Assembly (NCBI GenBank): GCA_030323885.1
Contig: CM059188.1
Coordinates: 108,798,644 to 108,862,643 of the forward strand
DNA from: Branchipolynoe longqiensis
Taxonomy: Eukaryota > Annelida > Polychaeta > Phyllodocida > Polynoidae
Direction of reading: 5' to 3'
Length of the DNA: 64,000 nt
The stretch's first letter is position 1, and every line of letters starts with the position of its first letter. The position numbers and the translations under genes are program-made. Of the stretch, positions 10,728 through 20,939 are shown piece by piece. The notes under the pieces were generated by a model, which saw only the letters and a program-made list of their open reading frames with translations, searched no databases and had not been told where the DNA came from.

Positions 10728-10925
10728 CTAAGATTCCTTACACGCGGTATGCGATCTGCGAATGCGAATGCGAATGCGGCAAAAAATCGAAACGCCTTGA
10801 AGTCAATGGGCTGCAACCCTTACATACGGTATGCGAATGCGAATGCGAATGCGAATGCGAATGCGACAACTCGATCGGTCCCTGTAGCGATCGGTCCGGC
10901 ATGCGGCATGCGACACGGGGGTGCG
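10728..10925. repeat. GCGAATGCGAAT hexamer-bearing interspersed element, forward copy
   Basis: Begins TAAGATTCCTTACACGCGG and carries two runs of GCGAAT hexamers separated by GGCAAAAAATCGAAACGCC. It ends with GATCGGTCCGGCATGCGG. The same sequence occurs reversed at 15893-16105. Confidence 0.8.
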
Positions 10926-11930
10926 AATAGATTAGCATCAGTCGCATTTGTCCATTGATATAAGGCTGGAGGAGGTGACTGATAATTACGGACAGCCGGG
11001 ACAGGGTGGTGTGAATAGAAAAGCATCAGTCGCATTTGTCCATTGATATAAGGCTGGAGGAGGCGACTGATAATTACGGACAGCCAGGACAAGGTAGAGC
11101 GCGGACCTGTTAGGAAGCAGTCTCCAAGGCTTCTGAGTGGAAACATATGGTAGTGGTGGTGGTTCGGGTTGCTAAAAATGCTACCAGAGCCACAAAAATA
11201 TGAATACTTATCTATAATTTGGTTATAATAAAGGTAGGAACCCCCACGAGTAGAAATAGCACACATAAAGACAAAATAATGGTTTTGTTGACCGAAAAGG
11301 ACGGTCCTAACATGGGGTGTGAATAGAAAAGCATCAGTCGCATTTGTCCATTGATATAAGGCTGGAGGAGGCGACTGATAATTACGGACAGCCAGGACAA
11401 GGTAGAGCGCGGACCTGTTAGGAAGCAGTCTCCAAGGCTTCTGAGTGGAAACATATGGTAGTGGTGGTGGTTCGGGTTGCTAAAAAATGCTACCAGAGCC
11501 ACAAAAATATGAATACTTATCTATAATTTGGTTATAATAAAGGTAGGTACCCCCACGAGTAGAAATAGCACACATAAAGACAAATAATGGTTTTGTTGAC
11601 CGAAAAGGACGGTCCTAACATGGGGTGTGAATAGAAAAGCATCAGTCGCATTTGTCCATTGATATAAGGCTGGAGGAGGCGACTGATAATTACGGACAGC
11701 CAGGACAAGGTAGAGCGCGGACCTGTTAGGAAGCAGTCTCCAAGGCTGCTGAGTGGAAACATATGGTAGTGGTGGTGGTTCGGGTTGCTAAAAATGCTAC
11801 CAGAGCCACAAAAATATGAATACTTATCTATAATTTGGTTATTATAAAGGTAGGAACCCCACGAGTAGAAATAGCACACATAAAGACAAATAATGGTTTT
11901 GTTGACCGAAAAGGACGGTCCTAACATGGC
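10926..11930. repeat. Tandem repeat, unit about 308 bp, three full copies plus a partial one
   Basis: Full units start near 11008, 11316 and 11624 and end near 11929. A partial unit occupies 10926-11005. Each contains AGAAAAGCATCAGTCGCATT, GTAGTGGTGGTGGTTCGGG, TATCTATAATTTGGTTAT and GACCGAAAAGGACGGTCC. The units are nearly identical, indicating recent duplication. Open frames across the array are duplicated copies of one another and look non-coding. Part of the unit occurs reversed at 15680-15890. Confidence 0.92.
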
Positions 11931-12034
11931 TCAGTTTAGGATGTTAGGACCGTCCCAATCGGGAGACTGACAGGAAAATGCTACCATTATGCACATAAAT
12001 ATGAATACCAATGAATGTACACATGGGTGCACAC

Positions 12035-12155
12035 TTTTATATGCTGCTTACCGCATGCCGCACGCCGCATGCCGTGTGTAAGGAATCTTCCCATTCGCAT
12101 ACCGCATGCCGCTTGCCGCATGCCGCATGCCGCTTACCGTGTGTAAGGAATCCTA
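12035..12155. repeat. CATGCCG/CTTGCCG short tandem repeats
   Basis: Degenerate 7-bp CGCATGC repeats flanked by GTGTAAGGAATC. A related sequence occurs inverted at 15475-15590. Confidence 0.8.
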
Positions 12156-12224
12156 GCTTAAGGGTTGATGCGTGTGTGGGGTGGTGGTGGTGGAGTGGGG
12201 GGCGCGTAGTACCACACGCTGCCT

Positions 12225-12345
12225 GCAGCATCAAAGTCGCCATGAGTGCGCACTGTCACAAGTCGGTACCCATCCTGGTAGGGCCTTGGGTCTTGCTGGG
12301 GCATAAAACTACAAAAACCAACCAACCTCCCCCTGTCCTCTCCTA
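12225..12345 (+). repeat. 3' fragment of SINE family S
   Basis: Contains GTCGCCATGAGTGCGCACTG, CACAAGTCGGTACC and a tail similar to CATAAAACTACAAAAACCAA. Confidence 0.75.
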
Positions 12346-12760
12346 GATTACCCTTTTCTCTCCACGCCTCTGCGCTTCGCCACCTGCCCATCCCCTTGCT
12401 CCTTCCCTGATGCCTCTAAACACTAACCACCAGAACCCAACTGCCGGATGCATAGGACAGACATTGGCTGTGCCCATACAGTGCTGCAGATTTGCAGCCT
12501 TCAGTGCACCAATAAGACTGAAAACTCCCCACCCAAAAACAAAAACAAACAAAAAAACACCGAGCACTACATAATTATAGGCGAATAATACTAATAGGTT
12601 CCCATTTAGCGTTTAAGCATGCATCATCCTAAAAGTAGTTTGACTCATTCCTTAGTCTAATAACAGGCAAAGAAAATTGCAAGTTTCATATGAATATTGA
12701 TTCTTCTATTATTTGGATGTTTTCTGCTATTATTTCGAATGTTTTCACTTTTGTTTTCCA
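12346..12760. other. Unique sequence, no feature seen
   Basis: Mixed composition. The short open frames lack recognisable motifs. Confidence 0.4.
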
Positions 12761-12762
12761 TG

Positions 12763-13055
12763 TCACAAAAGTGGTACAAAAGTGGTACGAAGGAGGTACA
12801 AAAGTGGTAAAAAAGTGGTAAAAAGTGGTACAAAAGTGGTACAAAAGTGGTACACAAGTGGTACAAAAGTGGTACAAATGTGGTACAAAAGTGGCACACA
12901 AGTGGTACAAAATTGGTACAAATGTGGTACAAATGTGGTACAAATGTGGTACAAATGTGGTACAAAAGTGGTACACAAGTGGTACAAAAGTGGTACAAAT
13001 GTGGTACAAATGTGGTACAAATGTGGTACAAAAGTGGTACAAAAGTGGTACACAG
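12763..13055. repeat. 11-bp satellite GTGGTACAAAA
   Basis: About 26 units of GTGGTACAAA(A/T) or GTGGTACACAA. Because 11 is not a multiple of three and the unit has no stop codon in several frames, parallel open frames appear on both strands (for example a FVPLLYH repeat). These are not genes. Confidence 0.97.
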
Positions 13056-13274
13056 TTTCTGAGAACGACCCTGTTGGTAAGCCGGCCCCCCTCCCTTAAC
13101 ACACACACATACACCCCACCACGAAACCTGACACCCCACCCAACAAACCTCAGCCAAACCTGATCCACAAACATCCAATTACGCGGCATCAAAACGTAAT
13201 TTGCTGCATGAAAAGGACCGCAGCCGACTACGGCGTTAGCTCGCTGTAGACTCTGGGGCAACACTGAGCCCCGC

Positions 13275-13625
13275 ACCAGATGGGATGGCCAAATGAGTTG
13301 AGCGTCCGTCTCCTGTTTTGGAAGATTGGGGGATCCGAATCCATGGGTTTGGGGGTTCGAAACCCTGGTTGAGTCAAACCAATGACTTAAAAATGTATAC
13401 TTGTCACTTCCTAGCCAGGCACTCGGCATTATTAGGATAGGGAAAGGACTGGTTGGCTCAGTGTCAGGATAATGTGACGGAGTGGGGGTATCAGGTCATG
13501 GGGCTGGTTGCCTGGTCTCCAGGTGGGGCAGCACTATAAAGTCGCCATGACTGTGTCACAAGTCGGTACCCGTCCTGATATGACCTTAGATGTTGCTAGG
13601 ACATCAAACAACAACAAACAAACAA
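13275..13625 (+). repeat. tRNA-derived SINE (family S, type-1 head)
   Basis: The head reads AGATGGGATGGCCAAATGAG with a B-box-like GGTTCGAAACCC. The body follows with GACTTAAAAATG, CGGCATTATTAGGATAGGG and GGGGCAGCACTATAAAGTCG, ending in an ACAACAACAAACAAACAAC tail. Confidence 0.88.
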
Positions 13626-13671
13626 CTGAGCCCGCCAACGTCTGTGACAAGGGGCGACCAGGGTGCTTTAT

Positions 13672-14285
13672 TAAAGCTGCACAGTCCGATGAAGCATCAA
13701 CATTTCAAAACCAAAGCAATTAACTAAATTGTCTTCTACTTATTTCACTGACCGGGCGCAATGGTCGATTCGGTAGAGCGCGGGCCTCGCGGGCGGGAGA
13801 TCGGGAATTCGGTTCCCTGTCGAGTCAAACCATTGACTTATCAAATTGATACTTCTCGCTTCCTAGCCTGGTGCTCGGCATTAATAGGATAGGGCAAGGA
13901 CTGGGTAGCTCCGTGCCCAGATACTGTGACTGAGTGGGATATCGGGTCATTGTTGGCTGTTGGCACTATTAAGTATCCAGGAATGTGTACTGTCACAAGA
14001 CGATACCCCTCCTGAGATGACGTTAGGTGTTGCCAGGACATAAAACTCCAACAGCCAACCCACCAAGATAACTAAGCCTGTGGTGTCAGAATTTGTGGAT
14101 ACTTGCCAAAATTAAATTTACATGTTTGCACTTCAAATATTTCAACAGTTAGCCATTTAAAATAAACGTTACTCAAAATGAAAGTAATGTAGATTATAAC
14201 AATCAATTTAATATTATATTTATCTCAGAAAAATGGCAGAAAACCAAAACCATCGGACTATGCAACTTTAACGCAAAGTCTAATT
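13672..14285 (+). repeat. Family T copy interrupted by a SINE
   Basis: The 5' part (13672-13748: AAAGCTGCACAGTCCGATG, then TTCAAAACCAAAGCAATTAA) and the 3' part (14074-14285: GCCTGTGGTGTCAGAATT to CATCGGACTATGCAACTTTA) are separated by the SINE at 13752-14068. Some internal sequence is missing compared with full copies such as 32357-32701. Confidence 0.75.
13752..14068 (+). repeat. tRNA-derived SINE (family S, type-2 head) inserted in family T
   Basis: The head reads CCGGGCGCAATGGTCGATTC and GTAGAGCGCGGGCCTCGC. The body is shared with type-1 copies. The tail is TAAAACTCCAACAGCCAACC. Confidence 0.87.
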
Positions 14286-14339
14286 GGGAGGTGGTAAGAT
14301 TAGGGAATGGTGGATCCGCATGTGTATTGACGATCATAA

Positions 14340-15352
14340 CGTGAGTCAATAAGGGAGAGTGGGCGAAAGAGTGGATGGGTGGGTGAGAGGTGGGTGAGTG
14401 GATAGGTGGGTGAGTGGGTGAGTGGATGGGTGAGTGAATGAGTGGGTGAATGGGTGAGAGAATAAGTGGAGGAGTGGATGAATGGGTGAGTGGGTGAGTG
14501 GATGGGTGAGTGAATGAGTGGGTGAATGAATAAGTGGAGGAGTGGATGGGTGGGTGAGTGGGTGAGTGGAGGAGTGGGTGAGCGGATAAGTGGGTGAGTG
14601 GATAAATGGGTGAGTGGATAAATAGGTGAGTGGCTAAGTGGCTGAGTGACTGATTGGATAAGTGGGTTAGTGGATAAGTGGATGAGTGAATGAATGGGTG
14701 AGGGGTGAGTCAGTGAGTGGATGAATAGGTGAGTGGATACCGGAGTGAGTGGATAAGTGGTTTAGTGAATGAAGGGTGAGTGGATAAGTGGGTTAGTGGG
14801 TAAGCGGGTGAGTGAATGAATGGGTGAGGGGATGAGTGCGTGAGTGGATGAATAGGTGAGTGGATAAGGGAGTGAGTGGATAAGTGGTTTAGTGAATGAA
14901 AGGGTGAGTGGATAATTGGGTTAGTGGATAAGCGCGTGAGTGAATGAATGGGTGAGGGAATGAGTGAGTGAGTGGATGAATAGGTGAGTGGATGAGGGAG
15001 TGAGTGGATAAGTGGTTTAGTGAATGAAAGGGTGAGTGGATAATTGGGTTAATGGGTAACTGGGTGAGAGAATGAATGGGTAAGTGAGTGGATATATCGG
15101 TGAGTGGATGAGTGGATGAGTGGGTTAGTGAATACATGGGTGAGTGAATGAATGAGTGAGTGGATGAGTGGGTTAGTGGGTTAGAGGGTGAGTGGATAAG
15201 TTGGTTAGTGGATAAGTGAGTGAGTGGGTGAGTGGATAAGTAGGTTAGTGGATAACTGAGTGGGTGAGTGAATGGGTTAATGGTAGGGTCAATGAGTAAT
15301 TGGGTGAGTGGGTGAGTCGTTGAATAGATGAGCGGGTGAGTCGGTGAATGAG
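14340..15352. repeat. Tetranucleotide-based minisatellite GAGTGGAT/GAGTGGGT
   Basis: About 1 kb of GTGA/GGAT/GTGG units with longer repeated blocks near 14700-15050 (GTTTAGTGAATGAA recurs at about 14761, 14888 and 15016). The right flank (15353-15432) is a 3' end of family T, and the left flank (to 14285) is also a family T 3' end. Confidence 0.93.
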
Positions 15353-15435
15353 TGATAATGGTCAACCTAATATAGTCATCTCAGAAAATGACAAAAACTC
15401 AAACTCAAAGCCATCGCACTATGCAACCCTAAGTA
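15353..15435 (+). repeat. Family T 3' end fragment
   Basis: TCTCAGAAAATGACAAAAAC through GCCATCGCACTATGCAACCC matches the end of full family T copies. Confidence 0.7.
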
Positions 15436-15474
15436 GAGGAAGGGAGTGAGGAAAGAGAGTGAGAGGAGACAATG

Positions 15475-16110
15475 AAGCTGAGATTCCTTCTACGCGGTAT
15501 GCGGCATGCGGTATGCGGCATGCGGTATGCGGTATGCGAATGGGAAGATTCCTTCTACGCGGTATGCGGCGTACGGCATGCGGCACACGACCTGCTATAT
15601 TTAAAAAATAAAAATAAACAATTATACACCATACTGCACTGTATATGGCCTAATATGGCATTTATATCTATGTAACTTTTGGTACGTCACATGGAGGTTC
15701 CTACCTATATAATTACCAAATTATAGATAAGTATTCATATTTTTGTAGCTCTGGTAGTATTTTTACCAACCCGAACCCCCACCACCACCACTACCATATG
15801 TTTCCCCTCAGCACCCTTGTGCGTGACTGTTCCGTAATGCTCAGTCGCCTCTCCTAGTGTTAAACTAATGGACAAATCAGACTCAGGTTTCTATTCGCAC
15901 CCCCCTTGTCGCATGCCGCATGCCGCACCGATCGCTACATGGACCGATCGGAAAAACGCATTCGCATTCGCATTTGCATTCGCATTCGCATTCGCATACC
16001 GCGTGTAAGGGTTGTAGTCCATTGACTTCAAGGCGTTTCGATTTTTTGCCGCATTCGCATTCGCATTCGCATACCGCATACCGCGTGTAAGGAATCCTAG
16101 CTTGAGAGAA
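15475..16110. repeat. Reverse-orientation copy of the GCGAAT-bearing element
   Basis: 15475-15590 carries CGGTATGCGGCATGCGG repeats. 15680-15890 is the reverse complement of part of the 308-bp unit (CAACCCGAACCCCCACC, ACCATATGTTTCC). 15893-16105 is the reverse complement of 10728-10925 with ATTCGC hexamers. Together with 10728-12155 this defines one composite repeat family with subterminal hexamer arrays. No coding capacity is present. Confidence 0.8.
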
Positions 16111-16378
16111 TCTGAGAGGAGGGCTGCAATCAGCGATGGAAATTGGAAGTCGGGCGGCCCCTTGACAGAGGGTCAAGCAGAAAACAGTTGGGCATAGCTT
16201 TCCTGTATACTCTGCCTAATGTACCCATTTTGGAGAGCTATTAGGTTTATTCCCAACTGTTGACAACCCTCTCTACATGGCACACACCAACCCTCACTCC
16301 GCTACCACCACACGCACACCTGTCTGCTCACCTCTTTGGCAACAATGGAACTTCACGAGGGGATAGACCCCCTATTTC
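16111..16378. other. Unique sequence, no feature seen
   Basis: No recognisable repeat or coding signal. Confidence 0.4.
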
Positions 16379-17404
16379 CAAGAATGTGGTCGTGACATTG
16401 ACGTGGTTTCTGCATCTCGCACAGTGTGCAATTATAGTTATTACCACCACTGCTATTTAATGCTTGAGATGCTTGACATACACTCAGGTATATTAAAGAA
16501 TGTGCTTGTGGCGGTGACATAGTTTCTGCATCTCGCCCAATGTGCATTCATAGTTATACCACCACCACTATTTAATGCCTGAGATGTGGTCATACACTCG
16601 GGTATATCCAAGAATGTGCTTGTGGTGGTGACATAGCTTCTACATCTCGCGCAATGTGCTTTCGTAGTTATACCACCACCGCTATTTAATGCCTGAGATG
16701 TGGACATACACTCAGGTATATCCAACAATGCACTTGTGGTTGTGCCATACTTTCAACATCTTGCGCAATGTGCTTTCGTAGTTATTACCACCACCGCTAT
16801 TTAATGCCTGAGATGTGGACATACACTCGGGTATATCCAAGAATGTGCTTGTGGTTGAGCCATGCTTTCTGCATCTCGCGCAATGTGCTTTCGTAGTTAT
16901 TACCACTGCCACTATTTAATGCCTGAAATGTGGACATACACTCGGGCATATCCAAGAATGTGCTTGTGGTTGTGCCATACTTTCTGCATCTTGCGCAATG
17001 TGCTTTCGTAGTTATTACTACCGCCGCTATTTAATGCCTGAGATGTGGACATACACTTGGGTATATCCAAGAATGTGCTTGTGGTTGTGCCATACCTTCT
17101 GCATCTTGCGCAATGTGCTTTCGTAGTTATTACTACCGCTGCTATTTAATGCCTGAGATGTGGACATACACTTGGGTATATCCAAGAATATGCTTGTGGT
17201 TGTGCCATCGTTTCTGCATCTCGCACAATGTGCTTTCGTAGTTATTACCACCACCGCTATTTAATGCCTGAGATGTGGACATACACTCCGGTATATCCAA
17301 GAATGTGATTGTGGTTGTGCCATACTTTCTGCATCTCGCGCAATGTGCTTTCGTAGTTATTACCACCACCGCTATTTAATGCCTGAGATGTGGACATACA
17401 CTCG
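16379..17404. repeat. Tandem array, unit about 115 bp, about nine copies
   Basis: Each unit carries CTATTTAATGCCTGAGATGT, GGACATACACTCGGGTATA, CAAGAATGTGCTTGTGG and CGCAATGTGCTTTCGTAG. Identical frames recur every 115 bp (17027, 17142, 17257). The end units are most divergent, as expected for unequal exchange. Confidence 0.95.
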
Positions 17405-17780
17405 GCCACCACCAGAATCAGCGCGTTTCTAATAACGCGACAAACACCACCAACCCCGGGCCCCTTTACACAGGGCCGCCTAGTCACGTGACGGAATTCC
17501 CACGTCACGCCAGAACGCCGTGGTGTGGGTGGTCAAAGCGGCTCTACTGCGCATGCGCATTGGCTGCCCGCGTCTCGGGTTGGCGCAATTTTTTTTTTGG
17601 GGCAGGCGCATGTTGCGCCCTCTGTGAGCGGTGCGGGGAATCAGAGCGGGTTAGGTTTCATTACACAAGCTCGGGAGGCTCGGGAGTCTCGGGCAGGCTC
17701 GGCTCAGACCAAACACCCAAGGCGTCTTTGGTCGGATCTTCTCCTATCCATCGCTCGGATCAACTCTTCACGTCCCGCAG
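17405..17780. promoter_or_regulatory. CpG-rich promoter-like island (E-box, NRF1, CCAAT motifs)
   Basis: A compact CpG-rich block with TCACGTGAC (17484-17492), a palindromic NRF1-type TGCGCATGCGCA (17548-17559) and an abutting ATTGG (inverted CCAAT). This combination is typical of housekeeping promoters in animals. Two overlapping open frames of about 100 codons (17488-17826) show no recognisable domain. No downstream exon is identified, so the transcript would be unknown. Confidence 0.4.
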
Positions 17781-17820
17781 AAGGGATCGGTGTGTGTGTG
17801 TTGGTGGGGAGGGGGTGACA

Positions 17821-17886
17821 ATTTAAAAATATAAAAATATATAAAAATATATAACAATATTTTTAAATATCTTAAAATATATAAAT

Positions 17887-17917
<31 letters not shown>

Positions 17918-17940
17918 AATATACATTTAAAAACACTCCA
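17821..17940. repeat. AT-rich (TATAAAAA)n and (TA)n
   Basis: A low-complexity AT tract with a TATATATA core at 17895-17918. Confidence 0.9.
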
Positions 17941-17984
17941 TCTTCTAGCCGCATTTAGGATGATTTATACGTTAAACTGTATGG

Positions 17985-18545
17985 ACCAGACGGGATGGCT
18001 GAATGAGTTGGTAGGCCCGTGTTGGTAGATTTTTTTGATTTTTTATATTTTTTATTGAGGCTGTGTTTATACTGTCCATAGCATATAAACTCGGGTACTC
18101 GGGCTTGTTTTCAATGCTGGCCATCTGTGGTGGTGGAGTTATCTTATCACACAGTAGTAGCTGATAAGGCGTTTGATTGCCTGTATTACAGTAGCAGGTA
18201 AGTGGTTGCTTAGTATGGTTAGTAGTCTATGTTAGTTTTTTTTAATTTTCTTGGTATATATCATGGGGTCATGGGTTCGAATCCTGATCGAGTCAAACCA
18301 ATAACTTAAAAATTGATACTTGTCGCTTCCTTGGATGGTGGTCGGCATTACTAGTGTAGGACAAGGACTGGTTGGCTCAGTGTCAGGATAATGTGACTGA
18401 GTGGGATATCAGGTCATGGTGCTGTCGGCCTGGTCTTTCAGTGGGGCAGCACTATAAAGTCGCCATGAGTGTGCACTGTCACAAGTCATTACCCGTCCTG
18501 ATATGACCTTAGATGTTGCTAGGATGTAAAACAACAACAAACAAA
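17985..18545 (+). repeat. SINE family S (type-1 head) split by a 0.23-kb insertion
   Basis: The head (GACCAGACGGGATGGCTGAA to GTTGGTAGAT) ends near 18030 and resumes near 18263 with ATCATGGGGTCATGGGTTCG, then the standard body and tail. The intervening 18031-18262 is unrelated AT-rich sequence, and no inverted repeats are obvious at its ends. Confidence 0.75.
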
Positions 18546-19215
18546 CAAAAGAAACAAACGTTAAGCTGTAAAAGGTATATAATATATACATATTACAGCC
18601 CTGCTATGCATGGATAGTGCTTCCATATTATATATATATATACTATTTATATATATGATGTATAAGCATTATGTGAGTATAACGGCGCGGAAGGGAGATT
18701 ATTATTATTGTTATTATTATTATGTTGCTATTTGATATATATTCAGTGGCCGCTGCCGCCGCCACCGATCCTAACCATGGATGTTCAACACTGTCATTCG
18801 CGCCAGAAAATATATATAATAAATAGATGCCTGCGCGAGTGAAAACCAATTTGGGGTAATATTAATAACGTATAAATAAAACTCAGTGAGCGAGAATTCA
18901 CATGGATTATATATATATTTATATATATATATATATACTATATAATTTATTATGTGGATATAAATAATGGCAGCCCCTTAATGTTTCTTTCTAAGCACCT
19001 TAACTTCCATGTTATTCACTGCGGAGCGAGCATTCTCTCCGCCCCCGCCTCCTATACGCCATGAGCCAACTGTCACTCTGCTCACTTTCAAAACTATATA
19101 TGTGAGTGTGTGTTTGTGTGTGTAGAGAGAGAGGAAGAGAGGGGGAGAGAGAGAGCGAGAGAGAGGAGTGCCAGGGGGAAGAAAAACACACATGTAGAAT
19201 ACTATGCTGTATGCC
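18546..19215. other. AT-rich sequence with (TA)n and ATT repeats
   Basis: TATATA tracts near 18630-18660 and 18905-18945, an ATTATT run near 18697-18722, and a GAGAGA run near 19125-19165. No gene. Confidence 0.5.
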
Positions 19216-19218
19216 TTA

Positions 19219-20195
19219 TGCTAGGTACACACCTACCGTTTACGACGCGATTCGCGCATACGACCTCGTTAGTCGGTAGGTGGGTGCGGGACCATAGCAC
19301 ACCAGACGTCCGCGATTTGCGATTACAACTCAGTTTTAGGCCTTAAAACTGAAATCGCAAGCAATTCGAAAAACAAATCGGGACGATTGCAAATCGGGAG
19401 GTGCGTGCGGTCGGTCGTATCTTAAACGGTATATGCGTGCTAGCCGCCGACCGTTCGCGTCTGAGTTTTAACGATCAACGAATCGCCGGGCCGGAAAAAG
19501 GACACGTGACAGTGTCTTAACCAAAATATTCTAATCGGCGGCTATATATTAATATTTTCTAATCGACGAATGTAAACTAAAAAATACGTAGCAGGCGCAA
19601 GGAATTCCGCCGTTCGGCGGCTACATATTAGACCCAAATCTATTCAACGGCGGCGATATTAATGTTTTCTAATCGACGAATGTAAACTAAACAAGTACGT
19701 AGCAGGCGCAAGGAAATTCCGCCGGTTCGGCGGCTACATATTAGACCCAAATCTATTCAACGGCGGCAATATTAATGTTTTCTAATCGACGAATGTAAAC
19801 TAAACAAGTACGTAGCAGGCGCAAGGAAATTCCGCCGCCGGCGATATTAATGTTTTCTAATCGACGAATGTAAACAAAACAAGTAGCATTGCTACAGGAA
19901 ACTGCTAGATGGCGCTGATGGCGACGTACTTCGCGCAAAACCCACCAGGTGCATGCAGCGCAGTCGCGAATCGGCGCAAGGAAAATGCTAGATGGCGCTG
20001 ATGGCGAGGTAGTTCGCGCAAAAACCCACCAGGAGCGTGGATCGCAGCCGCAAATCGGACGTTATATGTGCGCATCCAGTCGGTATATGTGCGCATCCCT
20101 TATCTTCGGTTTTAATTGCGATCGGGTTGCGATCGGGTCCCATCGGGCGCAAAGTTTTAGTGCGCGAGTCGTAAACGGTAGGTGTGTACCTAGCA
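19219..20195. mobile_element. PIF/Harbinger-like MITE with TTA target duplication
   Basis: Perfect 28-bp terminal inverted repeats begin TGCTAGGTACACACCTACC and end GGTAGGTGTGTACCTAGCA. TTA flanks both ends (19216-19218 and 20196-20198). The 3-bp TWA duplication is the PIF/Harbinger signature, and classification relies on it. The interior contains about three tandem units of roughly 120 bp (19540-19880) with TTTTCTAATCGACGAATGTA and TACGTAGCAGGCGCAAGG. No transposase is encoded. Confidence 0.75.
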
Positions 20196-20198
20196 TTA

Positions 20199-20444
20199 TA
20201 GAGCCGAGGTAAAGCTGGGGTTAATGCTTGGGTTAATGCGCATTCAGGTGCCGTAATGTATTCAATATCACATACTCGGGCGATAAAGCCTTTATTTAAT
20301 TAATTTAGCTATTAAACATTAGCCACTTTGGTCAGCAGAAGTAAAAAAAACTTAAATATATATTAAATGGCAAAATACCAAAGCTGACAACAAAGAGGGT
20401 CAGTCCACTTTCAGTCTTAGTGTGATAGGACTGGGCAAGTCGTA
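20199..20444. other. Unique sequence, no feature seen
   Basis: Mixed sequence. Nothing recognised. Confidence 0.4.
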
Positions 20445-20778
20445 GTCGGTTGATTGTTGGAGTTTTATGTCCTGGCAACATCTATTGTCATATCAGAATG
20501 GGTACCGACTTGTGACAGTGCACACTCATGGCGGCTTTATAGTACTTCCCCACTGGGAGACCAAACCACCAACACCATGACCTGATATCCCACTCAGTCA
20601 CATTATCCTGACACTGAGCCAACCAGTCCTTGCCCTATCATATTAAAGCTGAGTGCCTGGCTGTGAAGCGACACGTATCACATTTTAAATCATTAGTTTG
20701 ACTCTACCCAGGTCGGAAAATCACGATCTATCAAAACGGGAGACTTACGCTCAACTCATTCGGCCATCCCGTCTCGTC
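20445..20778 (-). repeat. SINE family S (type-1 head)
   Basis: A minus-strand copy from the TGTTGGAGTTTTATGTCC tail to a head containing CATTCGGCCATCCCGTCT. Confidence 0.87.
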
Positions 20779-20939
20779 GCGGTAGTCGTTAATCACCATG
20801 GAGAATGTAATACTGGAGTCATTTCGACATAAAATAAACATATAAAGATATATATATAAACACATGGAACATCGTCGTGAAATGATATTAATCACAAATC
20901 GCGTATGTAAGAAGATATCATTATGAGGTCTAAGAAAGA

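Noticed and set aside
10820..11927. Several 96- to 148-codon minus-strand frames repeated three times
   Set aside because: They are copies of the same frame in a 308-bp tandem repeat; no recognisable protein and no independent conservation.
12686..13429. 247-codon minus-strand frame and parallel frames on both strands
   Set aside because: Driven by the stop-free 11-bp satellite plus SINE sequence.
14889..15365. 158-codon minus-strand frame (THPLTHSPIH repeats)
   Set aside because: Tetranucleotide minisatellite.
16379..17404. Regular repeat array considered as CRISPR
   Set aside because: Units are contiguous 115-bp tandem copies without unique spacers, in a eukaryotic context.
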